Shown: positions 42,956-50,103 of the stretch, in pieces | How positions within the stretch are numbered: the first letter of the stretch is position 1 | How the letters are laid out: the number at the start of each line of letters is the position of its first letter | Notes under the pieces: generated by a model | What the model was told of the DNA's origin: nothing | Database searches by the model: none | What the model saw: the letters and a program-made list of their open reading frames with translations, nothing else | Assembly (NCBI GenBank): GCA_003150355.1 | Contig: QAMJ01000023.1 | Span: forward strand, 62,001 to 126,000 | DNA: 64,000 bases | Source of the DNA: Clostridiales bacterium | GTDB taxonomy: Bacteria; Bacillota; Clostridia; Oscillospirales; Oscillospiraceae | Reading direction: 5' to 3' | Position numbers and translations under genes: made by a program

Positions 42956-44548
42956 ATGCCGGATTACAGAAAAGAGATAGAACGCCGCAGGACGTTCGCG
43001 ATAATATCCCACCCGGACGCGGGTAAAACAACGCTTACCGAGAAGTTGCTGCTTTACGGCGGGGCGATACAGATGGCAGGCTCTGTCAAGGGCAAGGCCA
43101 CAGCGCGCCATGCCGTCTCCGACTGGATGGAGCTTGAGAAGCAGCGCGGTATCTCCATCACCTCCTCGGTCATGCAGTTTGAGTACGAGGGTTACTGCAT
43201 CAACATCCTTGACACCCCCGGCCATCAGGACTTCTCCGAGGACACCTACCGTACCCTCATGGCTGCGGACTCCGCCGTCATGGTCATTGACGCCGCCAAG
43301 GGCATCGAGCCGCAGACGCGCAAGCTTTTCAAGATCTGCGCCATGCGCCATGTCCCTATCTTTACCTTTATAAATAAGCTCGACCGCGAAGCGCGCAGCC
43401 CCTATGAGCTTATGGAGGAGCTGGAGAACGAGTTTAAGATCGGCACCTATCCCATGAACTGGCCCATCGGCTGCGGCCGTGAGTTCAAGGGCGTGTACGA
43501 CCGCGAGAAGAAGGAGATACTTGCCTTCAATGAGTTCCATCGCGGTCAGGATAAGATCAAGGCCATCGAGTGCCGCCTCGACGAGACGGAGAAGCTCGAC
43601 TCCCTCATCGGCGCAAAGATGCGCCAGACGCTGTCTGACGATATAGAGCTGCTCGACGGCGCGGGCTATGACTTCGATATCGACGAAGTCCGCGCAGGCC
43701 GCCTCAGCCCCGTGTTCTTCGGCTCGGCTCTCAATAACTTCGGCGTCGAGCCTTTCCTTGAGAGCTTCCTTAAAATGACCATGCCGCCACTGCCGAGAAA
43801 GTCGGGGGATGATATCGTTGAGCCGACGGACAGCCGCTTCTCCGCCTTCGTGTTCAAGATACAGGCGAACATGAACAAGGCGCACCGCGACCGTATCGCC
43901 TTCATGCGCATCTGCTCCGGCCGCTTCCAGCGCGATAAGGAGTATTACCACGTGCAGGGCGGCAAGACGCTGCGCCTTGCGCAGCCGCAGCAGCTCATGG
44001 CGCAGGAGCGCGCGATAATCGATGAGGCCTACGCCGGGGACATCATCGGCGTGTTCGACCCCGGCATCTTCTCCATCGGCGACACTATATGCGAAACCGG
44101 CATGGGCGTGAAATTCGAGGGCATCCCGACCTTCGCGCCGGAGCACTTCGCCTCCGTCGAGCGTATCGACACCATGAAGCGCAAGCAGTTTGAAAAGGGC
44201 ATCACGCAGATCGCGCAGGAGGGCGCGATACAGATCTTCCACGAGCCGTATACCGGTGTTGAGGAGGTCATTGTCGGCGTCGTCGGCGTGCTGCAGTTCG
44301 AGGTTCTGGAGTACCGCCTCAAGACCGAGTACGGCGTGGATATCCGCCGCCGCTCAATGCCCTATGAGTTTGTCCGCTGGGTCGAGAACGAGGATATCAA
44401 CATCGCAAACCTCAACCTCACGAGCGACACCAAATGGGTGCAGGACTTCAAGGGCAACAACCTCCTGCTCTTCACCTCGGAGTGGTGCATCAACTGGGCA
44501 TTGCAGAAAAACGAGGGCCTGAGCCTGAGAGAATTTAACAGAGACTGA
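42956..44548 (+). CDS. prfC: Peptide chain release factor 3
   Basis: 530 residues, as for RF3. GTPase motifs: G1 S-H-P-D-A-G-K-T-T (K24), switch II D-T-P-G-H-Q-D-F, N-K-L-D for guanine; the RF3-specific R-A-x-x-Q-R-G-I-S/ S-D-W-M-E-L-E-K-Q-R-G-I-S switch I is near residue 60. It frees RF1/RF2 from the ribosome after termination. The frame is open upstream but the promoter at 42891-42919 and AAGGATGAGG support the ATG at 42956. It precedes the cyclodeaminase-like gene by 13 bases. Confidence 0.96.
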   Translation: MPDYRKEIERRRTFAIISHPDAGKTTLTEKLLLYGGAIQMAGSVKGKATARHAVSDWMELEKQRGISITSSVMQFEYEGYCINILDTPGHQDFSEDTYRTLMAADSAVMVIDAAKGIEPQTRKLFKICAMRHVPIFTFINKLDREARSPYELMEELENEFKIGTYPMNWPIGCGREFKGVYDREKKEILAFNEFHRGQDKIKAIECRLDETEKLDSLIGAKMRQTLSDDIELLDGAGYDFDIDEVRAGRLSPVFFGSALNNFGVEPFLESFLKMTMPPLPRKSGDDIVEPTDSRFSAFVFKIQANMNKAHRDRIAFMRICSGRFQRDKEYYHVQGGKTLRLAQPQQLMAQERAIIDEAYAGDIIGVFDPGIFSIGDTICETGMGVKFEGIPTFAPEHFASVERIDTMKRKQFEKGITQIAQEGAIQIFHEPYTGVEEVIVGVVGVLQFEVLEYRLKTEYGVDIRRRSMPYEFVRWVENEDINIANLNLTSDTKWVQDFKGNNLLLFTSEWCINWALQKNEGLSLREFNRD

Positions 44549-44561
44549 AGGAGCGACGAAC

Positions 44562-45191
44562 ATGGACGAGAAAAAGCTTGTCATTGACATTTTCAGAACC
44601 AAAACAGCCGACGATTTCACCAAGGCAATTGCCGACCCCGACGGTAAGCTTGAGACCGGCAGCGCCGCGGCGGATGCGGCGGCAATCGCGGCGGCGCTCG
44701 TATGCCGCGCGGCGAAGCTCACGGCAAAGACCGTCGAGAATAATGACCGCGTCGACTACATTGCCCGCAACAGTGACATTATCCGCAGTTACATGGTGCA
44801 CCTCATTGACGAGGATGTGAAGTGCCGCGGACCGCTGCGTATGGCAAAGAAAGAGGGCGACGCGCGCAAGATCGAAGCCTGCCGCCAGACGTCTCTGAGC
44901 ATATGCACCGAGATCATCAACATGATGAGCCAGCTCATCGACATGGCGAAGGAGCTCTCCGCCGTCTGCCCGGCGGACGCGCTGTGCTACGCCGCCGAGG
45001 GCGTGGAGCTTGCCCTTACCGCGGTGAAGATCACGCGGATGTACATCGTCTCTGTCGCGGCCCAGTCCCCGGATGAGACCTACCGCTACGTGACGCGCCG
45101 CGAGAATGAGCTTACGCTTGAAGCCTGTTCCGCCGCGGCAGCCGAGGTCACGGCAAAGGCCGAGGAGAGTTTGCAGACAGTACATGATTAA
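44562..45191 (+). CDS. Cyclodeaminase/cyclohydrolase family protein (FtcD C-terminal type)
   Basis: 209 residues, all helical. The glycine/alanine-rich signature L-E-T-G-S-A-A-A-D-A-A-A-I-A-A-A-L (residues 27-43) matches the G-G-G-S-V/A-A motif of formimidoyl-tetrahydrofolate cyclodeaminases or methenyl-THF cyclohydrolases, with S and A at two normally Gly positions. It may act in one-carbon folate metabolism. AAGGAG precedes the ATG; it follows prfC by 13 bases and is likely co-transcribed. Confidence 0.82.
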   Translation: MDEKKLVIDIFRTKTADDFTKAIADPDGKLETGSAAADAAAIAAALVCRAAKLTAKTVENNDRVDYIARNSDIIRSYMVHLIDEDVKCRGPLRMAKKEGDARKIEACRQTSLSICTEIINMMSQLIDMAKELSAVCPADALCYAAEGVELALTAVKITRMYIVSVAAQSPDETYRYVTRRENELTLEACSAAAAEVTAKAEESLQTVHD

Positions 45192-45203
45192 GCTGTCATA
45201 ATT

Positions 45204-45212
45204 TGCTATAAT
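45204..45212 (+). promoter_or_regulatory. Extended -10 promoter of sirtuin-tmk operon
   Basis: TGCTATAAT (TGn plus perfect TATAAT) lies 23 bases before the sirtuin ATG; no good -35 box is visible. Confidence 0.5.
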
Positions 45213-45234
45213 GAATCAAAGGAGCGGTGGAGAC

Positions 45235-45951
45235 ATGGAAGATAAAATAGAATTGCTGCGCGATATGGTCGCGCAGAGCGATAATATCGTTTTCTTCGGC
45301 GGCGCAGGCGTCAGCACCGAGAGCGGCATACCCGATTTCAGGAGCGTCGACGGCCTGTATAACCAGAAGTGGAAGTACCCGCCCGAGACTATTCTGAGCC
45401 GCAGCTTCTTTGACCGGAACCCTGAGGAATATTACCGTTTCCACCGTGAAAAGCTCGTTATCGACGGCGTGAAGCCGAACCGCGTACATCTCCGCCTTGC
45501 CGAGCTTGAGCGCGAGGGGAAGCTGCGCGCGGTCATCACGCAGAATATCGACGGGCTGCATCAGGCCGCCGGGAGCAAAAACGTTCTGGAGCTGCACGGC
45601 AGCATTCTGCGTGCCTATTGCTCCCGCTGCCGCAAGCCATACCCTGCGGACGTAATCAACAAAGGCACGGGTGTGCCGCGCTGTGACTGCGGCGGCGTTA
45701 TCCGCCCGGATATCGTCCTTTATGAGGAACAGCTCGATGAGGACGTTCTGCGCAAGTCCATCGACTATATCCGCAATGCGGATGTGCTCATCGTCGGCGG
45801 CACATCTCTGAACGTCTACCCCGCAGCGGGGCTCATCAATTATTACCGCGGCAATAAGCTTGTGCTCGTCAACCTGAGCGCAACGCCTTATGACGACGAA
45901 GCCGACCTTGTCATTCATGAGAAGCTCGGCGAAGTGTTCAGCCGCGTCTGA
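45235..45951 (+). CDS. NAD-dependent protein deacylase, Sir2 family
   Basis: 238 residues. G-A-G-V-S-T-E-S-G-I-P-D-F-R binds NAD (about 23-36), T-Q-N-I-D-G-L-H the nicotinamide pocket, and H121 in L-E-L-H-G is the catalytic base. The zinc site is C129-x2-C132 and C150-x-C152. It removes acyl groups from lysines. The ATG at 45235 follows GGTGGAG; an upstream ATG at 45211 overlaps the -10 box and is excluded. Followed by tmk after 9 bases, probably one operon. Confidence 0.94.
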   Translation: MEDKIELLRDMVAQSDNIVFFGGAGVSTESGIPDFRSVDGLYNQKWKYPPETILSRSFFDRNPEEYYRFHREKLVIDGVKPNRVHLRLAELEREGKLRAVITQNIDGLHQAAGSKNVLELHGSILRAYCSRCRKPYPADVINKGTGVPRCDCGGVIRPDIVLYEEQLDEDVLRKSIDYIRNADVLIVGGTSLNVYPAAGLINYYRGNKLVLVNLSATPYDDEADLVIHEKLGEVFSRV

Positions 45952-45960
45952 GGGAAAGAA

Positions 45961-46635
45961 ATGGGTAAAGGAAAGCTTATCGTTCTCGAGGGCATCGACG
46001 GCAGCGGCAAATCCACGCAGTACCGCCGTCTGTGCCAGAGAATGGAAAATGATAAAATAGACTATAATCACATCGTGTTCCCGCGCTACGATAAGGAGAG
46101 CAGCGCGCTGCTGCGCCTGTACCTCGGCGGAGCCTTCGGCACCGATCCAGGGGACGTCAACGCCTATACCGCATCGACCTTTTATGCTGTCGACCGCTTC
46201 GCCTCCTACCGTGACGATTGGGGCAAGATATACGAAAACGGCGGGCTCATCCTGTCCGATCGGTACACGACCTCCAACGCTGTGCATCAGGGCTGCAAGC
46301 TCCCGGATGATGAGCTGCCGGATTTCTTCAACTGGCTTGCAGATCTTGAATATGTAAAGATGGGGCTGCCGCGCCCCGACCTCGTCATTTATCTTGATGT
46401 GGATATAGAGACCGCTACCCGCCGTATGCGTCGGCGCGAGGCCAAGAACAACACTCAGGCGGACATACACGAGAAGGATACCGCCTATCTTGAGCGCTGC
46501 CTGCGCACCGCGGGCATGGCGGCCGAGCACTACGGCTGGGTTCGCATCCCGTATATGAAGGACGGGGTCGAGCGCGACGCGGACGAGAAGAACGCCGAGA
46601 TATACTCGGTAGTATTAAAGGCATTGGGAAAGTAA
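45961..46635 (+). CDS. tmk: Thymidylate kinase
   Basis: 224 residues. P-loop E-G-I-D-G-S-G-K-S-T at 10-19, the D-R-Y/F dTMP-binding segment L-S-D-R-Y-T-T-S-N-A-x-x-Q-G near residue 98, and the lid with R-R-E-A near 160. It makes dTDP from dTMP. GAGGGAAAG lies just before the ATG. It sits directly behind the sirtuin gene. The linkage of tmk to holB/holA seen elsewhere is absent; holA is 9 kb away. Confidence 0.95.
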   Translation: MGKGKLIVLEGIDGSGKSTQYRRLCQRMENDKIDYNHIVFPRYDKESSALLRLYLGGAFGTDPGDVNAYTASTFYAVDRFASYRDDWGKIYENGGLILSDRYTTSNAVHQGCKLPDDELPDFFNWLADLEYVKMGLPRPDLVIYLDVDIETATRRMRRREAKNNTQADIHEKDTAYLERCLRTAGMAAEHYGWVRIPYMKDGVERDADEKNAEIYSVVLKALGK

Positions 46636-46649
46636 TCAGGAAATAATAA

Positions 46650-46669
46650 AAGGGGGCATCAGCCCCCTT
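46650..46669. terminator. Bidirectional hairpin terminator
   Basis: AAGGGGGC and GCCCCCTT around ATCA. The minus strand continues in TTTTATTATT, so it mainly ends the Cys-rich peptide gene, and may also end tmk. Confidence 0.7.
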
Positions 46670-46683
46670 GTGAGTGCGTGCTC

Positions 46684-46824
46684 TCAGCAGCCGCAGCCGC
46701 AGCTGTTGTTATTGCTGCATCCGCAGTCATTATTGCAGCCGCAGCCGTTCCCGCCGCAGCCGAAGAGTATGATGATAAGGATAATGAGCCAGAGGCCGCT
46801 GTTGTTACAACCGTTGCAGAACAT
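46684..46824 (-). CDS. 46-residue Cys/Gly/Asn-rich membrane peptide
   Basis: The ATG at 46824 is preceded by AAAGGGA. The peptide begins M-F-C-N-G-C-N-N, has one membrane helix (L-W-L-I-I-L-I-I-I-L-F) and a C-terminal tail of C-G-x-C and C-N-N-D-C repeats ending C-G-C-G-C; 11 of 46 residues are Cys. A hairpin with T run lies just past its stop. The layout resembles small Cys-rich peptides seen in many Oscillospiraceae and, loosely, spore-associated YjcZ-like peptides. Function unknown; spore coat or metal binding are possibilities. Confidence 0.75.
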   Translation of the reverse strand: MFCNGCNNSGLWLIILIIILFGCGGNGCGCNNDCGCSNNNSCGCGC

Positions 46825-47014
46825 AGTTGATCCCTTTCTCCGCACTTGGAATATGTCCGTTCTGCCGGGTAGTGCGGGTTTCCGGCAGTCAGCCGTCTGT
46901 ATGTGTGCCGTGCGGCGCGGTTCTTAACCGCATCGCTCGTGCCATAATATGCGCCCTGACCCCAGGGTGCTACTGCCCGGTATTAATTCAGCGCATACGT
47001 AAGAGGAGATTACC
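46825..47014. other. Divergent intergenic region without a recognised element
   Basis: Between the Cys-rich peptide and mltG. I see CATAAT at 46943-46948 and short GC-rich inverted repeats, but no convincing promoter or RNA motif. Confidence 0.3.
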
Positions 47015-48385
47015 ATGTCCGACGATATCGAAAGAATCAATGAGATATTCCGCATCCATGATGAGCAGATAAGCAGCACGGACGCGGCGGCGGAGCCCGC
47101 CCCGGCGTCGAAGAGCGCCAAGGGCAAAAGCGCCCGCGCCCAGTCCGGCTCTAAAAATAAAGAGGACCCGATAAAGAAGGTCGACCGTTTCCTTACCGAT
47201 TCCGACGGCAAGGAGCAGCGCAATTATACTGGCGATGCCGAGTCCGAGCGGGACTACCGTCCCGTGCGCCAGAGCCACGAATACCGCAGCGGCTGCCTCG
47301 GCGGGCTCATGTATTTCGGCTTCATCGTGTGCATCAGCATCGTCCTTGCCTGCATGGCATGGATGGCGGCAAGCGATATGCTCGCTCTCAACAAGGAGGA
47401 GTTTGAAGCCGTCGTCACCCTGCCGAGCACGATCTTCCAGTCCGAGACCGTCGATAAGCTGGACGATAACGGCAATAAGGTCGGCACCAAGCGTGAGACC
47501 CATGCCAATATTGAGTATGTCGCCAATACCCTGAAGGATGCGGGACTCATCCAGTATAAATGGCTATTTGAGACCTACTGCAAATTCACCCATGCCGATA
47601 CCAAGGTCAGCCCCGGCGAATATAAGCTGCGCTCGACCTTTGACTATCACGCACTTGTGGCCAATATGCGTGCGGGTTCGACTTCTGCCGCAACTGTCAA
47701 GGTCACGATCCCCGAGGGCTTTACCATGCACCAGATATTCCTGCGCCTTGAGGAGAACGGCGTCGCGGATTATAACGACCTGATGGACGCCGCGGAGAAC
47801 GAAGTCTTTAATTACAGCTTCCTTGAGGGCACCGAAAGCCTCGGCGCGTACAGGCTCGAGGGATACCTCTTCCCGGATACCTATGAGTTCTATGTCGGTA
47901 TGCAGGCATCGAGCGCCATCAACAAGATGCTCGATAACTTCAACCGCAAGATAACCGAGGATATGCAGGCGCGTCTCGATGAGCTCGGCATGAGCCTTGG
48001 CGAGATCGTCAACGCCGCCTCGCTTATCGAGAAAGAGGCCGCGAACGATTCCGAGCGCCCTGTCATTGCCTCCGTCATTTATAACCGCCTCAACTATGAC
48101 ATGCCCCTCGGCATAGACGCCGCTGTGCTCTATCCGTACCCCGAGCATGAGGGCGCGCCGACGGCGGAAATGCTTGCCAAGGACGATCCTTATAACACCC
48201 GTATCAAGCTCGGTCTGCCGCCGACACCTATCAGCAACCCCGGCATTGCCTCCATCAATGCCGCGCTCTGGCCGGATGCGACGGATTACTTCTACTATGC
48301 CCTCGACACCGCCACCGGAACGCACCAGTTCTTCACCAACGAGACGGACTTCAATAACTTTGTTGCGACGCAGAATTATGAATGA
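47015..48385 (+). CDS. mltG: Endolytic murein transglycosylase MltG
   Basis: 456 residues: a hydrophilic Ala/Lys/Ser-rich cytosolic N-terminus (about 90), one membrane helix (about 97-118) and an extracellular YceG domain. The catalytic segment S-L-I-E-K-E-A with following E-R-x-x-I-A-S-V-I-Y-N-R-L sits near 337-360, and P-L-G-I-D/T-x-I-S-N-P-G follows. MltG cleaves nascent glycan strands and sets glycan length. AGAGGAG precedes the ATG. The stop overlaps the U32 peptidase gene by 8 bases. Confidence 0.95.
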   Translation: MSDDIERINEIFRIHDEQISSTDAAAEPAPASKSAKGKSARAQSGSKNKEDPIKKVDRFLTDSDGKEQRNYTGDAESERDYRPVRQSHEYRSGCLGGLMYFGFIVCISIVLACMAWMAASDMLALNKEEFEAVVTLPSTIFQSETVDKLDDNGNKVGTKRETHANIEYVANTLKDAGLIQYKWLFETYCKFTHADTKVSPGEYKLRSTFDYHALVANMRAGSTSAATVKVTIPEGFTMHQIFLRLEENGVADYNDLMDAAENEVFNYSFLEGTESLGAYRLEGYLFPDTYEFYVGMQASSAINKMLDNFNRKITEDMQARLDELGMSLGEIVNAASLIEKEAANDSERPVIASVIYNRLNYDMPLGIDAAVLYPYPEHEGAPTAEMLAKDDPYNTRIKLGLPPTPISNPGIASINAALWPDATDYFYYALDTATGTHQFFTNETDFNNFVATQNYE

Positions 48386-49580
48386 TAAACTCGAGCTCCT
48401 TTCCCCGGCGGGGGATATGGAGCGGCTTGAAATGTCTCTCTGCTACGGCGCGGATGCCGTGTACCTCGCGGGCACCGAGTTCGGCATGAGAGCCTCCGCC
48501 GGGAATTTTGACAGCGATCAGCTCCAAAAGGCTGTCGCGCTTGCGCACTCGATGGGACGTCGTGTGTACGTCACCTGCAACACCCTCCCGCGTGAGGACG
48601 AACTCAAGCGCCTGCCGGAGTATCTGGAGATGCTCGACGCTTCGGGCGTCGACGCGGTCATCGTTGCCGATATGGGCGTCATCGCCATGGCGAAGAAATA
48701 CGCCCCGCGCGTGAAGCTGCATGTCAGCACGCAGTTCGGCGTTATAAACAGCGCCGCGGCGAACGCGCTCTATGACCTCGGGGCGGATACCGTCGTGCTC
48801 GCGCGAGAGACCCCACTTGAGGATATCCGCAAGATACGCGCAAACACCCCGAAGGAGCTGCGGCTTGAAGCCTTTGTCCACGGGGCGATGTGCGTGTCTT
48901 TCTCCGGGCGCTGCCTGCTGTCGAACTACCTCACCGGCAGGGACGCGAACCGCGGCCAGTGCGCCCAGCCCTGCCGCTGGAAGTATCACCTCGTCGAGGA
49001 AAAGCGCCCCGGTGAATATTTCGAGATCACCGAGGACGGCGGGACGTATATCCTGAACTCCCGCGACATGAACATGATCGAGCACTTGCCCGAGCTTATC
49101 GACGCGGGGGTCACGAGCTTCAAGATAGAGGGGCGCATGAAGTCTGCCTACTATGCCGCCGTTGTCACAAATGCCTACCGCCACGCGATAGATGATGCCT
49201 TGGCCGGCCGGCCGATCGATCCGCTATGGATAGAAGAGACGGAGAAGGTGAGCCACCGCCCGTATACCACCGGCTTTTATTACGGCTACCCCGGCCAGCA
49301 CTACGCCGAGGCGAGCTACACCACCGGCGCGGACGTCGCCGCCGTGGTCGAAAGCTGTGATGATAACGGGGAAGCGGTGCTCTGCCAGCGCAATAAATTC
49401 TCCCTCGGCGATGAGCTTGAGCTGCTCACACCGGACGGTGCGCCTGTGAAATTTACGCCCGAGCGTATGTATAACGCCGAGGGCGAGGAGATAGCCGACA
49501 CGCGCCACGCCATGATGGAGATACATATGCGCCTGCCGAAGTATGCTCCGCGCCTGTCGATAGTCAGAAAATGCCGCTGA
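48378..49580 (+). CDS. Peptidase U32 family protein (TrhP/YegQ-like)
   Basis: 400 residues. The U32 signature is complete: F-V-H-G-A-M-C-V-S-F-S-G-R-C-L-L-S with N-R-G-x-C-A-Q-P-C (about 170-202), providing the Cys cluster. Family members named TrhP/RlhA act with prephenate or an Fe-S cluster in hydroxylation of tRNA U34 or 23S rRNA; older annotation is collagenase. The ATG at 48378 lies inside the end of mltG, and no ribosome site precedes it, so translation is coupled. The frame is open upstream only as overlap with mltG. Confidence 0.92.
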   Translation: MNDKLELLSPAGDMERLEMSLCYGADAVYLAGTEFGMRASAGNFDSDQLQKAVALAHSMGRRVYVTCNTLPREDELKRLPEYLEMLDASGVDAVIVADMGVIAMAKKYAPRVKLHVSTQFGVINSAAANALYDLGADTVVLARETPLEDIRKIRANTPKELRLEAFVHGAMCVSFSGRCLLSNYLTGRDANRGQCAQPCRWKYHLVEEKRPGEYFEITEDGGTYILNSRDMNMIEHLPELIDAGVTSFKIEGRMKSAYYAAVVTNAYRHAIDDALAGRPIDPLWIEETEKVSHRPYTTGFYYGYPGQHYAEASYTTGADVAAVVESCDDNGEAVLCQRNKFSLGDELELLTPDGAPVKFTPERMYNAEGEEIADTRHAMMEIHMRLPKYAPRLSIVRKCR

Positions 49581-49584
49581 ACAC

Positions 49585-49612
49585 TTGACAAATCCGGCGC
49601 ATATGGTAAAAT
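49585..49612 (+). promoter_or_regulatory. Promoter of T-box-alaS transcript
   Basis: TTGACA, 16 bases, TAAAAT with extended TGg. Confidence 0.75.
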
Positions 49613-49619
49613 CACAAAA

Positions 49620-49850
49620 GTTATATGTGTGATCTGGCTGTGACGAAGAGAGTCAGCCGAGGACATTGCAGAGAGGAGCCGTTCGCTGCGAGGCTCTATG
49701 TCCGGAGTTGACAGCCGCTTCTGAGCCTTCCCGGGATGACCGGGACGTATGCCCGCGTTAAGGGCGCACGAGATGCCGGAGCTTTCCGGCAATCAGGGTG
49801 GTACCGCGATTTGACCTTCGCCCCTGTACAGGGGCGGAGGTATAATTTTT
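49620..49850 (+). ncRNA. T-box leader, alanine-type
   Basis: The T-box core AGGGTGGTACCGCG is at 49795-49808 and pairs with uncharged tRNA acceptor ends. Upstream is a stem I with GACGAAGAGAGTC kink-turn-like segment and a long arm GGACAT/ATGTCC, then a stem with CCCGGGATGACCGGG. After the core a GC stem CGCCCC/GGGGCG is followed by TATAATTTTT, the terminator. Alanine specificity is inferred from alaS downstream; I did not fix the specifier codon. It controls both the zinc-ribbon gene and alaS. Confidence 0.92.
49815..49850 (+). terminator. T-box regulated terminator
   Basis: CCTTCGCCCCTG and CAGGGGCGGAGG form a strong stem followed by TATAATTTTT. The antiterminator competes for its left arm. 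Confidence 0.8.
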
Positions 49851-49874
49851 ATGTGAGGGGTTGATGGTTTTTAT

Positions 49875-50102
49875 ATGAACTGTCTGCGCTGCGGCGCCGG
49901 TATGGAGGACTTGGGCTGTGAGGATATCCAGCTCGGCCAGTACGGCTTCTTTACCGGTCACCTGTCAAATATGCTTTCCGGTTCCCTCAGCGTGAGGATA
50001 CTCCGCTGTCCGAACTGTAAAAAGATAGAGCTTTTCTCCGCCGACGAGGAGGAAGAAAGCTTCTCCGAGAGAATGAGAAAAAATAATATGGAGGATAAAT
50101 GA
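49875..50102 (+). CDS. Small zinc-ribbon protein
   Basis: 75 residues with two C-x-x-C pairs (residues 3-6 and 45-48) around a short basic/hydrophobic core, then an acidic C-terminal helix. It resembles zinc-ribbon domains of ribosomal and nucleic-acid-binding proteins. It lies between the T-box and alaS and ends one base before the alaS ATG, so it is expressed with alaS. The ribosome site (GAGGGG) is rather far upstream. Function unknown. Confidence 0.75.
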   Translation: MNCLRCGAGMEDLGCEDIQLGQYGFFTGHLSNMLSGSLSVRILRCPNCKKIELFSADEEEESFSERMRKNNMEDK

Positions 50103-50103
50103 A

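Noticed and set aside
42923..44242. 439-codon minus-strand frame over prfC
   Set aside because: Shadow of prfC.
46670..46927. Pro/Gln-rich plus-strand frame of 85 codons
   Set aside because: It is the complement of the Cys-rich peptide gene and has no ribosome site.
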